DNA of 64,000 nucleotides from Caballeronia cordobensis (GTDB lineage: Bacteria; Pseudomonadota; Gammaproteobacteria; Burkholderiales; Burkholderiaceae), in assembly GCF_001544575.2 (NCBI RefSeq), contig NZ_FCNY02000002.1:1-64000 (forward strand), in the 5' to 3' direction. This document shows positions 8,228-16,151 of the stretch, piece after piece; positions within the stretch are counted from its first letter, which is position 1, and each line of letters begins with the position of its first letter. Below the pieces are notes generated by a model. It searched no databases. It worked only from the letters and a program-made list of their open reading frames with translations, and was not told the DNA's origin. Made by a program: the position numbers and the translations under genes.

Positions 8228-9439
8228 ATGTCCGACACCCCCCGGCGCCGGCCCGATGCCCGTCTGATCCTGTTGCTCGGCGCCCTTGCCGCGTGCGGCC
8301 CGCTGTCGATCGACATGTATCTGCCGAGCCTGCCGGCGCTTGCCGCATCGTTCGGCACGAGCCCGGCCGCCGCGCAAAGCACGCTCACGAGCTTCATGTT
8401 CGGCTTCTCGTTCGGCATGCTGCTCTACGGCCCGCTCTCCGACGCCTACGGCCGGCGGCCCGTGCTGCTTGGCGGCATCGCGTTGTACGCGCTCGCGAGC
8501 ATCGGCTGCGCGGCGGCGTTGTCCATCGACGCGCTTGTCCTCGTGCGCTTCCTGCAGGCGCTCGGCGCGGGCGCGGCCTCGGTGCTGGCGCGCGCGATTG
8601 CTCGCGACGCCCACGAGCCGGGCGACGCCGCCCGCGTGCTGTCGATGCTTTCCATCGTCACGTCGATCGGACCGTTGCTCGCGCCGCTCATCGGCGGGCA
8701 GCTTCTGCTGCTGGGCGGCTGGCGCGTGGTGTTCGTCGCGCTGACGCTCTTCGGCGTGACCTGCGCCGTGACCGCCTATCTGCGCGTTCCCGAGACGTGG
8801 CCGAAAGAAAAGCGCGCGAGCGCGGCGGTGGGCAAATCGTTCGCGGCGTACGGGCACCTGCTGACCGATCCCGTCACCTGGGGCCACATGATGTGCGGCG
8901 GCATGGCGTTCGCGTCGATGTTCGCGTATATCACCGCGACGCCTTTCGTCTATATCGATTACTTCCACGTCAAGCCGCAGTACTACGGGCTGCTGTTCGG
9001 GCTGAATATCGTCGGCATCATCGCGGGGAATGTGCTGAACACGCGGTTCGTCGGGCGCGTCGGCGCGATGAAGATGATCTCGGCCGCGTCGTTCGTGAGC
9101 GTCGCGGCGGCGCTCGCGGTCGCGCTCGTTTCGCTGACCGGATGGGGCGGGCTGTGGTCGATCGTCGCGACGCTCTTTTTCGTCGTCGGCGTGGTCGGTC
9201 TGCTTTCGGCGAACTGCACGACGGAACTGATGCATCGCTATCCGAAGAACGCGGGCGCGGCCGCCGCCGTGTTCGGCGCGATGCAGCTTGCGCTCGGCGC
9301 GCTCGCGAGCGTCGCGATTGGGTTGTTTCACGATGTCTCGCCGCACGGCATGGGCGTGGTGATCGGCGTGTGCGGCGTGCTGACGTTCGCGGGCCGCACG
9401 CTGGTGCTGCGCTCGCATGCGGCGCCGGTGAAGGTGTGA
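8228..9439 (+). CDS. Bcr/CflA family MFS drug exporter
   Basis: 403 aa, 12 predicted membrane helices. Family marks: LSIDMYLPSLPAL in the first helix, and motif A-like LLYGPLSDAYGRRPVLLGGIALY in the loop between helices 2 and 3. It is expected to export drugs such as bicyclomycin, chloramphenicol or sulfonamides by proton antiport; the substrate cannot be assigned from sequence. It is divergent from the EVE gene with about 150 bp between, and single-gene in appearance. Confidence 0.9.
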   Translation: MSDTPRRRPDARLILLLGALAACGPLSIDMYLPSLPALAASFGTSPAAAQSTLTSFMFGFSFGMLLYGPLSDAYGRRPVLLGGIALYALASIGCAAALSIDALVLVRFLQALGAGAASVLARAIARDAHEPGDAARVLSMLSIVTSIGPLLAPLIGGQLLLLGGWRVVFVALTLFGVTCAVTAYLRVPETWPKEKRASAAVGKSFAAYGHLLTDPVTWGHMMCGGMAFASMFAYITATPFVYIDYFHVKPQYYGLLFGLNIVGIIAGNVLNTRFVGRVGAMKMISAASFVSVAAALAVALVSLTGWGGLWSIVATLFFVVGVVGLLSANCTTELMHRYPKNAGAAAAVFGAMQLALGALASVAIGLFHDVSPHGMGVVIGVCGVLTFAGRTLVLRSHAAPVKV

Positions 9440-9484
9440 GCGCGCCTGCGGGCGCTGCTTCTCGCATCGGCTCGGGACGAAAAA

Positions 9485-9513
9485 AAGCCTCGCGCGGAGG
9501 CGAGGCCAAAAGG
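9485..9513 (-). terminator. Intrinsic terminator, minus strand
   Basis: GCCTCGC / GCGAGGC stem (about 9491-9510) followed, reading the minus strand, by seven T. It fits the end of the oligopeptidase transcript, although the gene itself stops about 310 bp earlier (9829); the intervening DNA holds the repeat patch. The plus strand lacks a T run. Confidence 0.65.
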
Positions 9514-9828
9514 TCGAACTGTTTTGAATCTCGTGATCGGTGGTGCCTGGTCAAAGGTGCATTCCGGGTCGAGCGTCGTTTTTTTGCTGGTCCCTTCGCG
9601 TCTGGTCAAAGGTGCTTTCGGGCCGGTTCGGTTTCAGTGGCGATAGGCATGTTCCTTGGAATGGACGGTCAGGTGTCTGGTCAAAGGCGCTTCTGATCAG
9701 TCCGGGTCGATTCGGTATGTCGTCACTATATGCAGCGGCGATGCGCCGCTGTATCGACGGAATTTGAATCGAGACCGGACACCTGTCTTTTCCGGGAAAT
9801 GCTCTGTTTCGCCGCGCGAATGACGGAA
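9514..9828. repeat. Patch of degenerate direct repeats (CTGGTCAAAGGYGC)
   Basis: About 315 bp without a gene. CTGGTCAAAGGTGC occurs at 9547-9560 and 9602-9615, and CTGGTCAAAGGCGC at 9677-9690; a partial copy (CTGGTC) begins at 9587. A perfect 8-bp hairpin (CAGCGGCG 9733-9740 with CGCCGCTG 9744-9751) follows. Multiple short repeats like these resemble the ends of IS21-family elements, so this could be the remnant of one; that is inference, as no transposase is present. Confidence 0.5.
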
Positions 9829-11940
9829 TCAACCGAGCGGGCCGATGGTCGCCGCGAGGAACGTGAAGGCCGCCGCTTCCGCCTGCGCGACGGCTTCCGG
9901 CTCCACGCCCGCGCCGTGTCCGCCTTCACCGGTTTCCTGATACCAGACCGCCTCGTGGCCTTGCGCCTGCATTTTCGCGGTCATCTTGCGCGCGTGGCCG
10001 GGATGCACGCGGTCGTCGCTCGTCGATGACGTGAAGAGCGCCGGCGGATACGCCACCTTCGCCTTCACGTTCTGATACGGCGAATACGCTAGCAGATGAC
10101 GCAGATCGTCGGCGTCGTCCGGATCGCCGTATTCATCGATCCACGATGCGCCTTGCAGCAGCAAGTGAAAGCGCGCCATATCGAAGAGCGGCACTTCGGC
10201 GAGCACCGCGCCGAACAGGTCGGGGCGCTGCACCATGCATGCGCCCGTGAGCAGGCCGCCGTTGCTGCCGCCGCGAATCGCGAGTTGCTTCGGCGTGGTG
10301 ACGCCGGTATCGACCAGCGCCTGCGCGACCGCGATGAAATCGTCGAACGCAATCTGCCGGTTTTCACGCAACGCCGCCTGATGCCACGCCGGCCCGAACT
10401 CGCCGCCGCCGCGAATATTGGCGACCGCGTAGAGCCCGCCGCGCTCGAGCCACGCGATGCCGGTGGTCGCGTCGTACTGCGGATCGAGCGCGACCTCGAA
10501 GCCGCCGTACCCGTAAAGCAGGCACGGGCGCGCGTGCGTCGCGGTCTCGACATCTTTGCCGATCAGCCAGTACGGAATGCGCTCGCCATCCGGCGCGAAC
10601 GCGTGGCGGCGCACGGCGGCGAGACCCGCCGCGTCGAACTGCGCGGGCAGGCGCGCGAGCAGTTGCCACGGCGCGTCGCTCGACAGATCGGCATGATGCA
10701 GCGACGGCGGCGTCAGAAAGTGCTCGACGTGGATGAGCACGGTATCGTCGCGCTCGCTGTCGATCGAATCGACCCACGACTGGCTCGCGTCCGGCAGCGC
10801 GAATTCGCGCGCTTCCCATTCGCCGCTTTCCTGCGATGGCGCGCGCATGAGCGTGACGCGCGGCGTGCCGTCGTCCATCTGCGAGACGATGAGGAATTGT
10901 TTCGTGAAGTCGATGCCCGCGAGCACGAGCCGCTCGGACGGCGCAAACAGCGTGGTGAAATGGCGCGAGCCTGCGAGGAACGCATCGCGCCGGATGACCG
11001 TGAGCGTGCCGGGCGCGTGGCGGCGGCCGCCCGCGTTCCAGAACTTGCGCGGTGTAACGAAGAGCCAGCCGTTCCAGTGCTCGATTTCCACATGCGCGGG
11101 CAGATCGTACTGACGCCATGCGTTGGCGGTTTCGTCGAGCCAATAGTTGAGCGTGTCGTAGAACGTCACGGCGCGCGACGCGAGATGCAGCTTTTCGATC
11201 GGATCGTAGTCGACGCCCGCCGACACGTCGCGCCGCTCGCCTTCGAACACGACGGGCGCACTGCTGAGCGGCGTGCCGCGCTTCCATCGACGCGACTGGC
11301 GCGGAAAGCCCGAGGTCGTCAGCGCGGGGCGCGGGTTCGTTTTGCTGTCGTCCCAGCCGACGTAGACCGTATCGCAATCGATCCACGAAATATCGTGCTT
11401 GCCGACATCGGGTAGCGCGAAGCCGTCTGCGACGAAGGCCTTCGATGCGATGTCGAACTCGCGCACGATCACCGCATCCGAGCCGCCCGGCGAGAGGCTC
11501 ACGAGCGCCCGGTCGTAATCGGGGTAGAGCATGTCGAAATCGGCGAGCGCCCAGCGCGTGTCGTCATCGGCGCGCGTGTTGAGATCGAGCGCGTCGACAT
11601 CGAGGATCGTTTCCCATTCGGTCGCGCCCGCGAGCCAGGACGCCCACGGCGTGCGGCGCACGATGCCGAGCGGATGCGCCTCGTCCTGCCATGTGTTGTA
11701 AGCCCAGTCGCCATAGCGCGAGCAGGCGACGATGCGGTCCTTCGACGTGTACGCTTTTTCGAGCTTCCCGGCGAGCGCGCGCGCTTCGGGCGTCGCGCCG
11801 AACGCGGCTTCGGTGCGGCGGTTCTGGGCGTCGACCCAGGCTTGGGCGCGGGCGTCGTCGAGGGATTCGAGGCCGATGAAGGGATCGGCGCCGCTCGCTG
11901 CGGGCCACGCGAGTTCGGGATGCGAGGAGAGGAGAGTCAT
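9829..11940 (-). CDS. Prolyl oligopeptidase family serine peptidase (S9)
   Basis: 703 aa. An N-terminal beta-propeller region (to about residue 430) is followed by an alpha/beta hydrolase domain. The triad can be placed: Ser559 in GGSNGGLL, Asp642 (or 643) in TSDDRVHPGHA, and His675 in GGHGAGVEP, close to the spacing in porcine prolyl oligopeptidase (554/641/680). No signal peptide is seen, so it is probably cytoplasmic and cleaves short peptides after proline or basic residues. The start at 11940 (MTLLSSHPELAWP) gives the usual length; an extension to 12009 is unsupported. It lies 78 bp downstream of the HTH gene, perhaps with its own promoter. Confidence 0.93.
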   Translation of the reverse strand: MTLLSSHPELAWPAASGADPFIGLESLDDARAQAWVDAQNRRTEAAFGATPEARALAGKLEKAYTSKDRIVACSRYGDWAYNTWQDEAHPLGIVRRTPWASWLAGATEWETILDVDALDLNTRADDDTRWALADFDMLYPDYDRALVSLSPGGSDAVIVREFDIASKAFVADGFALPDVGKHDISWIDCDTVYVGWDDSKTNPRPALTTSGFPRQSRRWKRGTPLSSAPVVFEGERRDVSAGVDYDPIEKLHLASRAVTFYDTLNYWLDETANAWRQYDLPAHVEIEHWNGWLFVTPRKFWNAGGRRHAPGTLTVIRRDAFLAGSRHFTTLFAPSERLVLAGIDFTKQFLIVSQMDDGTPRVTLMRAPSQESGEWEAREFALPDASQSWVDSIDSERDDTVLIHVEHFLTPPSLHHADLSSDAPWQLLARLPAQFDAAGLAAVRRHAFAPDGERIPYWLIGKDVETATHARPCLLYGYGGFEVALDPQYDATTGIAWLERGGLYAVANIRGGGEFGPAWHQAALRENRQIAFDDFIAVAQALVDTGVTTPKQLAIRGGSNGGLLTGACMVQRPDLFGAVLAEVPLFDMARFHLLLQGASWIDEYGDPDDADDLRHLLAYSPYQNVKAKVAYPPALFTSSTSDDRVHPGHARKMTAKMQAQGHEAVWYQETGEGGHGAGVEPEAVAQAEAAAFTFLAATIGPLG

Positions 11941-12018
11941 GCGGCTTTGGTCGTTCGAGATGCAGAACGAGGATTGTGCCTGTAATGGCACATGTGGGCA
12001 CGCCTGCATCGCGCCGGT

Positions 12019-12543
12019 CTAGGCGACCAGCCGCTCCAGTTCCTGAGTCATTCGTGGCTCGACATCCCGAGCTTCCTTCACCAGATTGACCTGTTTCGCT
12101 GTTTTGGACACATCGAGAAGGTGCGTATCGACGCGATAGCCGCCACGATCGTTCAGCCACGCGAGAATGTCGGACAGATGCCAGACGGACGGATTGCCTT
12201 CGTGAATCGGCGCTGGAAATTCCATCGCGTTCGCGAGCATCAGCTTGCGCATGTTCTGACGGGTCATACCCGTTACTTCGGCGACGTCCGTGAGTCCGAC
12301 GAAGTCCGGACCCGCTTCGATCAGGCGCGCGGTGGGAATGGCCTGCTTTACGTTCTTGAGCGCGGAGAAGATGGCGTTCCTGGCGTTGCGCCGCTCGCGC
12401 CTGAAGGCGAGTGCGATGCGTCCGGGCTGACCGATTCCGATCGTTGCGTCATCGCATCCGGATTCCGCGAGCCGTTCGAGGAGTTGCTCATGGTCGCAGT
12501 CTTCTGCCGACAAGCGGTACTTGAGCGTGAATTCGTATTCCAT
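12019..12543 (-). CDS. HTH protein, putative antitoxin/regulator of the 86-aa partner
   Basis: 174 aa from the ATG at 12543. Residues about 1-85 (MEYEFTLKYRL...CDDATIGIGQPGRIALAFRRE) look like a small alpha/beta domain. A helix-turn-helix follows around GLTDVAEVTGMTRQNMRKLMLAN (about 87-110), then a tail containing WHLSDILAWLNDRGGYRVD. The HTH resembles excisionase or MerR-type readers. It is 16 bp downstream of the 86-aa gene on the same strand, so the two are co-transcribed. No experimentally named family is known to me. An antitoxin or autoregulator role is inferred from the order and the upstream palindrome. Confidence 0.7.
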   Translation of the reverse strand: MEYEFTLKYRLSAEDCDHEQLLERLAESGCDDATIGIGQPGRIALAFRRERRNARNAIFSALKNVKQAIPTARLIEAGPDFVGLTDVAEVTGMTRQNMRKLMLANAMEFPAPIHEGNPSVWHLSDILAWLNDRGGYRVDTHLLDVSKTAKQVNLVKEARDVEPRMTQELERLVA

Positions 12544-12559
12544 GAGATGTTCGTGCGCC

Positions 12560-12820
12560 TCATCGTGCAGTGCATTTTTTGCGGGTAGAGCAGTTGTCAA
12601 CGACTCGCTTCAAGTCGTTCGCGTGATTCACCGCATTGCGAGGCGTGCTCCAGATGCTTGTGATGCAGAATTCTCCGCAACGACATTCCGCATCGTTATA
12701 CGGGCAATACATTCGTCCCCACGCGTGCCCGTTACCTTTCTTGGGCTCGACGACCCACCCGTTCGCTTCGGCGTAGAGCAGGGCGGCCTCGATCTCTTTC
12801 TTCGCATGCGGTCGTTTCAT
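12560..12820 (-). CDS. Small HicA-like Cys-rich protein, putative toxin
   Basis: 86 aa. MKRPHAKKEIEAALLYAEANGWVV and GNGHAWGRMYCPY have the layout of a HicA-like small domain (helix, G-W, then a Gly-His strand). CPYNDAECRCGEFC contributes a Cys cluster that could bind zinc, and SIWSTPRNAVNHANDLKRVVDNC replaces the HicA P-H-P-x-K-D-L segment. It looks like a conserved hypothetical. No Shine-Dalgarno precedes the ATG, and the predicted promoter would start the mRNA 2-4 bases before it. Toxin function is inference from size, fold resemblance and the partner HTH gene. Confidence 0.7.
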   Translation of the reverse strand: MKRPHAKKEIEAALLYAEANGWVVEPKKGNGHAWGRMYCPYNDAECRCGEFCITSIWSTPRNAVNHANDLKRVVDNCSTRKKCTAR

Positions 12821-12829
12821 CGGCAGTTC

Positions 12830-12870
12830 AGTCTATTCATGGCTAGTCTGGTTGTCAAGTGACAACCAGA
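12830..12870 (-). promoter_or_regulatory. Promoter overlapped by an 11-bp perfect inverted repeat
   Basis: TTGACA (12853-12858) and TAGACT (12830-12835), 17 bp apart on the minus strand, form a near-consensus promoter. The -35 lies inside a perfect 11-bp inverted repeat (12847-12857 and 12860-12870, 2-bp spacer). The predicted start falls at about 12822-12824, next to the ATG at 12820. Confidence 0.75.
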
Positions 12871-13016
12871 GGCGACTGCGCCAGCCGGCATTGTCAATGA
12901 TGATTCGCCGGCAGGCGACTGCGGCCAATCTTATCGACGATCACGAGTTAATTGCGATACGAAGTAATCCGAAATATGAGAACGCTGCGTCTGAAAACGT
13001 CAGCCTCAAACGAAAA

Positions 13017-13037
13017 GAGCCGCGCGAAGCGCGGCTC
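13017..13037 (-). terminator. Intrinsic terminator of the gts operon
   Basis: GAGCCGCG / CGCGGCTC stem (8 bp, loop CGAAG) followed on the minus strand by TTTTCGTTT, 23 bp after the end of the ATPase gene. Confidence 0.8.
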
Positions 13038-13060
13038 TCAACATCAACCAAAAAACACCC

Positions 13061-14179
13061 TCAAGCCAGCCTTTCCTCCGTCTGCGGATCGAACAGCACC
13101 GCCTTCGACACATCGAACAGCAGCGTCATGTCCGAGGTCGGCTTCGGGTTCGACGCCGGATGCACGCGCGACACGATGCGCTTGCCGTTCACCTGCGCGA
13201 ACACGAGCGTGTCCGGGCCGGTCGGCTCGATCACGTCGACGCGCACATCGACTGGTTGCAGGCTCGCATCGGACACGTCGTGCGCCGAACGCGAATCGGT
13301 GATGCGTTCCGGACGCAGGCCGAGGATCACGTCCTGCCCGATCTTGCCGCGCAGCTTCGATGCATCGAACGGTAGATTCAGCACCTTCTGCGCGACGCCC
13401 GTATCGAGCTGCAAGCCGATGCCCGAGCCCGACTCGACCAGCTTGCCGGTGATGAAGTTCATCGGCGGCGCGCCGATGAAGCCTGCCACGAACAGATTCG
13501 ACGGCGAATCGTAAATCTCCTGCGGCGCGCCGAACTGCTGCACGATGCCGTCCTTCATGACCGCAATGCGGTCGCCGAGCGTCATCGCTTCGATCTGATC
13601 GTGCGTCACGTAGACGATCGTCGTGCCCAGGCGCTGATGCAGCAGCTTGATCTCGGAACGCATCTCGATGCGCAACTTCGCGTCGAGGTTCGACAAAGGC
13701 TCGTCGAACAGGAACATCACCGGATCGCGCGCGAGTGCACGGCCCATCGCCACGCGCTGACGCTGGCCGCCGGAAAGCTGCCCCGGCTTGCGATCCAGCA
13801 GATGGCCAATCTGCAGCGTCTCCGACACGCGATCGACGATCTTCTTCTGCTCGTCCTTCGGCACCTTGCGGATGTTGAGGCCGAACGAAATGTTGTCGCG
13901 CACGCTCATCGAAGGGTAGAGCGCGTAGGACTGGAACACCATCGCGATATCGCGGTCCTTCGGCGAGAGGTCGTTGACCGTCTTGCCGTCGATCATGATG
14001 TCGCCCTTGGTCACGGTTTCGAGCCCGGCGATCATGTTCAGCAGGGTCGATTTGCCGCAGCCCGAGCCGCCGACGAGGATCAGGAACTGACCGTCCTCGA
14101 TGTCGATGTTGACGCCCTTGAGAACCGGCACCCCGTTCGGGTAGGTCTTGTACACGTCACGGATGGAAAGGCTTGCCAT
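13061..14179 (-). CDS. gtsD: Sugar ABC transporter ATP-binding protein (MalK/UgpC type)
   Basis: 372 aa. Walker A GGSGCGKST (37-45), signature LSGGQ (135-139), Walker B MFLFDE (about 155-160), H-loop VTHD; a C-terminal TOBE-type regulatory domain (about 240-372) contains LRPERI. It energises the two permeases encoded just upstream. The CUT1-type ATPase alone cannot fix the sugar; linkage to zwf, pgl and glucokinase across a HexR site points to glucose, as in the Pseudomonas gtsABCD system. Last gene of the operon. Confidence 0.93.
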   Translation of the reverse strand: MASLSIRDVYKTYPNGVPVLKGVNIDIEDGQFLILVGGSGCGKSTLLNMIAGLETVTKGDIMIDGKTVNDLSPKDRDIAMVFQSYALYPSMSVRDNISFGLNIRKVPKDEQKKIVDRVSETLQIGHLLDRKPGQLSGGQRQRVAMGRALARDPVMFLFDEPLSNLDAKLRIEMRSEIKLLHQRLGTTIVYVTHDQIEAMTLGDRIAVMKDGIVQQFGAPQEIYDSPSNLFVAGFIGAPPMNFITGKLVESGSGIGLQLDTGVAQKVLNLPFDASKLRGKIGQDVILGLRPERITDSRSAHDVSDASLQPVDVRVDVIEPTGPDTLVFAQVNGKRIVSRVHPASNPKPTSDMTLLFDVSKAVLFDPQTEERLA

Positions 14180-14214
14180 GTGAATCCTCTATATCTCTGT
14201 CGAACGATGTCCGA

Positions 14215-15072
14215 TTAACCCTTCACCGCGCCGGCCGTCAGCCCGCGCACGAAATAACGTCCGGCGATCATGTAGACGAGAATCGTCGGCAATGCGGCGA
14301 TAATCGCGCCCGCCATGTCCACGTTGTATTCCTTCACGCCCGTCGATGTGTTCACGAGGTTGTTCAGCGCGACCGTGATCGGCATCGAATCGACGCCCGA
14401 AAACACGATCCCGAACAGGAAGTCGTTCCAGATCTGCGTGAATTGCCAGATCAGGCACACCATGAAAATCGGCAGCGAGACGGGCAGCAGGATCTTCGTG
14501 AAGATGGTGAAGAAACCCGCGCCGTCGATACGCGCCGCCTTCACCAGTTCAGCCGGAATGCTCACGTAGAAATTGCGGAAGAACATCGTGGTGAACGCGA
14601 TGCCGTAGATCACGTGCACGAGCACGAGGCCGGTCGTGGTGTTCGACAGGCCGAGATAGCCCTGCAGGCGCGCCATCGGCAGAAGAATGGCCTGGAAGGG
14701 GATGAAGCAGCCGACCAGCAGCATCGTGAAGAACGCGTCCGCGCCGCGAAAGCGCCAGTGCGTGAGCACGTAGCCATTGAACGCGCCGACGAACGACGAG
14801 ATCAGCACGGCGGGAATCACCATGCGCACGGAGTTCATGAAGAACGGCTGCATGCCGTCGCAGCGCACGCCGGTGCACGCTTCCTGCCACGCCTTCACCC
14901 ACGGCGCGAACGTGAAGTGCGACGGCGGCGTCAGCAGGTTGCCCGTGCGAAGCTGATCGAGGTCCTTGAACGACGTCGAGAGCATCACGTAGATCGGGAA
15001 CAGGAAGTACAGCGCGAACAGAATCAGCACCGCGTAGATGACGGCGCGGCTCAAAGTCATCTTAGGCTGCAT
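14215..15072 (-). CDS. gtsC: Sugar ABC transporter permease (GtsC-like)
   Basis: 285 aa, six predicted helices. MalG-type inner-membrane subunit: the coupling-helix EAA loop is visible as VKAARIDGAGFFTIFTKILLPVSLPIF. A periplasmic insert holds two Cys (EACTGVRCDG). The ATG at 15072 overlaps the gtsB end by 11 bases; a second in-frame ATG lies at 15060. Pairs with GtsB to form the channel. Confidence 0.92.
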   Translation of the reverse strand: MQPKMTLSRAVIYAVLILFALYFLFPIYVMLSTSFKDLDQLRTGNLLTPPSHFTFAPWVKAWQEACTGVRCDGMQPFFMNSVRMVIPAVLISSFVGAFNGYVLTHWRFRGADAFFTMLLVGCFIPFQAILLPMARLQGYLGLSNTTTGLVLVHVIYGIAFTTMFFRNFYVSIPAELVKAARIDGAGFFTIFTKILLPVSLPIFMVCLIWQFTQIWNDFLFGIVFSGVDSMPITVALNNLVNTSTGVKEYNVDMAGAIIAALPTILVYMIAGRYFVRGLTAGAVKG

Positions 15073-16000
15073 TTCGCGTGCTCCTCGATTCGAGATACAT
15101 GAGCGGCACGAGCACCGCGACGACGGTGGCGAGCATCATCATCGATGACGCCGCGCCCACGCCCAACTGTCCGCGGTTGAACGAGAACGTGTACATGAAG
15201 ATGGCGGGCAGCGACGACGACGTGCCCGGACCGCCCGCCGTCAATGCGACGACCAGGTCGAAGGTCTTGATCGTGATGTGGCAGAGAATCAGCAGTACGG
15301 AGAAGAACACCGGGCGCATGCTCGGAATCACGATCTTGCGGTAGATGGTCGGCAAGGTCGCGCCATCGACTTGGGCGGCCTTGAAGATTTCGCTATCGAC
15401 GCCGCGCAGGCCCGCGAGGAAAAGGGCCATCACGAAGCCGGTCGATTGCCAGACCGCCGCAATCACGACGCAGAAAATCGCCTTGTCCGGGTCGCCGAGC
15501 CAGTTGAACGAGAAGCTCGTCCAGCCCCAGTCGTGAAAAACTTTCTCCAGACCGAGGCCGGGGTTCAGAATCCACTGCCACGCGGTGCCGGTCACGATGA
15601 ACGAGAGCGCCATCGGGTAGAGAAAAATCGCGCGCAACGCGCCTTCGTTGCGGATCTTCTGGTCCAGAAGGATCGCGAGGAAGAGGCCGAGGAACACGCA
15701 AATTCCGATGAACGGAATGCCGAACCAGCCGAGGTTGGCGGCGGAAGTCCACCAGACATCGTTGGCGAAGAGTTGCCGGTACCGGTCGAGGCCGGCGAAA
15801 TCGTAGCGCGGCATCAGCCGCGATTCCGACAGCGACAGATACCCGGTAATGGCGATGAAGCCATACACGAAGACGAGCGCGATCAAGACGCTGGGAGCGA
15901 GCACCAGCTTCGGAATCAGGCGATCGGCGAGCGCCGCCGTCGGTGAAGCGCGACGGGGCGGATTTTGCGGTTTCTTGTCCGCGGTGATGGAGGCAGTCAC
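15062..16000 (-). CDS. gtsB: Sugar ABC transporter permease (GtsB-like)
   Basis: 312 aa. MalF-type permease with six helices; EAA loop FKAAQVDGATLPTIYRKIVIPSMRPVF. Start taken as GTG at 16000 (VTASITADKK): CAGGAG lies 7 bases upstream, and the longer in-frame reading to 16147 has low-complexity Arg/Ser sequence and no ribosome site. Separated from gtsA by 151 bp containing a strong hairpin. Confidence 0.9.
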   Translation of the reverse strand: MTASITADKKPQNPPRRASPTAALADRLIPKLVLAPSVLIALVFVYGFIAITGYLSLSESRLMPRYDFAGLDRYRQLFANDVWWTSAANLGWFGIPFIGICVFLGLFLAILLDQKIRNEGALRAIFLYPMALSFIVTGTAWQWILNPGLGLEKVFHDWGWTSFSFNWLGDPDKAIFCVVIAAVWQSTGFVMALFLAGLRGVDSEIFKAAQVDGATLPTIYRKIVIPSMRPVFFSVLLILCHITIKTFDLVVALTAGGPGTSSSLPAIFMYTFSFNRGQLGVGAASSMMMLATVVAVLVPLMYLESRSTRNAA

Positions 16001-16120
16001 GACTCGACTCCTGGAAGATGCGCCCGCGCGTCTCGTGCGTTTAGGTGCACTGATTTGCGCGTCTGTGGCGAAAGGGCTGCTGGCGCTGAAAGGCGCGACG
16101 CTACCTGGGTGTCTCGTTTT

Positions 16121-16144
16121 TCCGCCCGGCACGCGCCGGGCGGA
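16121..16144 (-). other. Hairpin between gtsA and gtsB
   Basis: Perfect 10-bp GC-rich stem (16121-16130 with 16135-16144, loop ACGC), 7 bases downstream of the gtsA stop. On the transcribed strand it is followed by AAAACG rather than a T run, so it is unlikely to terminate. It may protect the gtsA mRNA end and raise binding-protein expression, as intergenic stem-loops do in other sugar ABC operons (inference). Confidence 0.55.
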
Positions 16145-16151
16145 CACTGCG

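Noticed and set aside
12543..12600. Upstream start for the HTH gene overlapping its partner
   Set aside because: The extension reads as the end of the 86-aa gene in another frame; the ATG at 12543 gives a natural MEYEF start.
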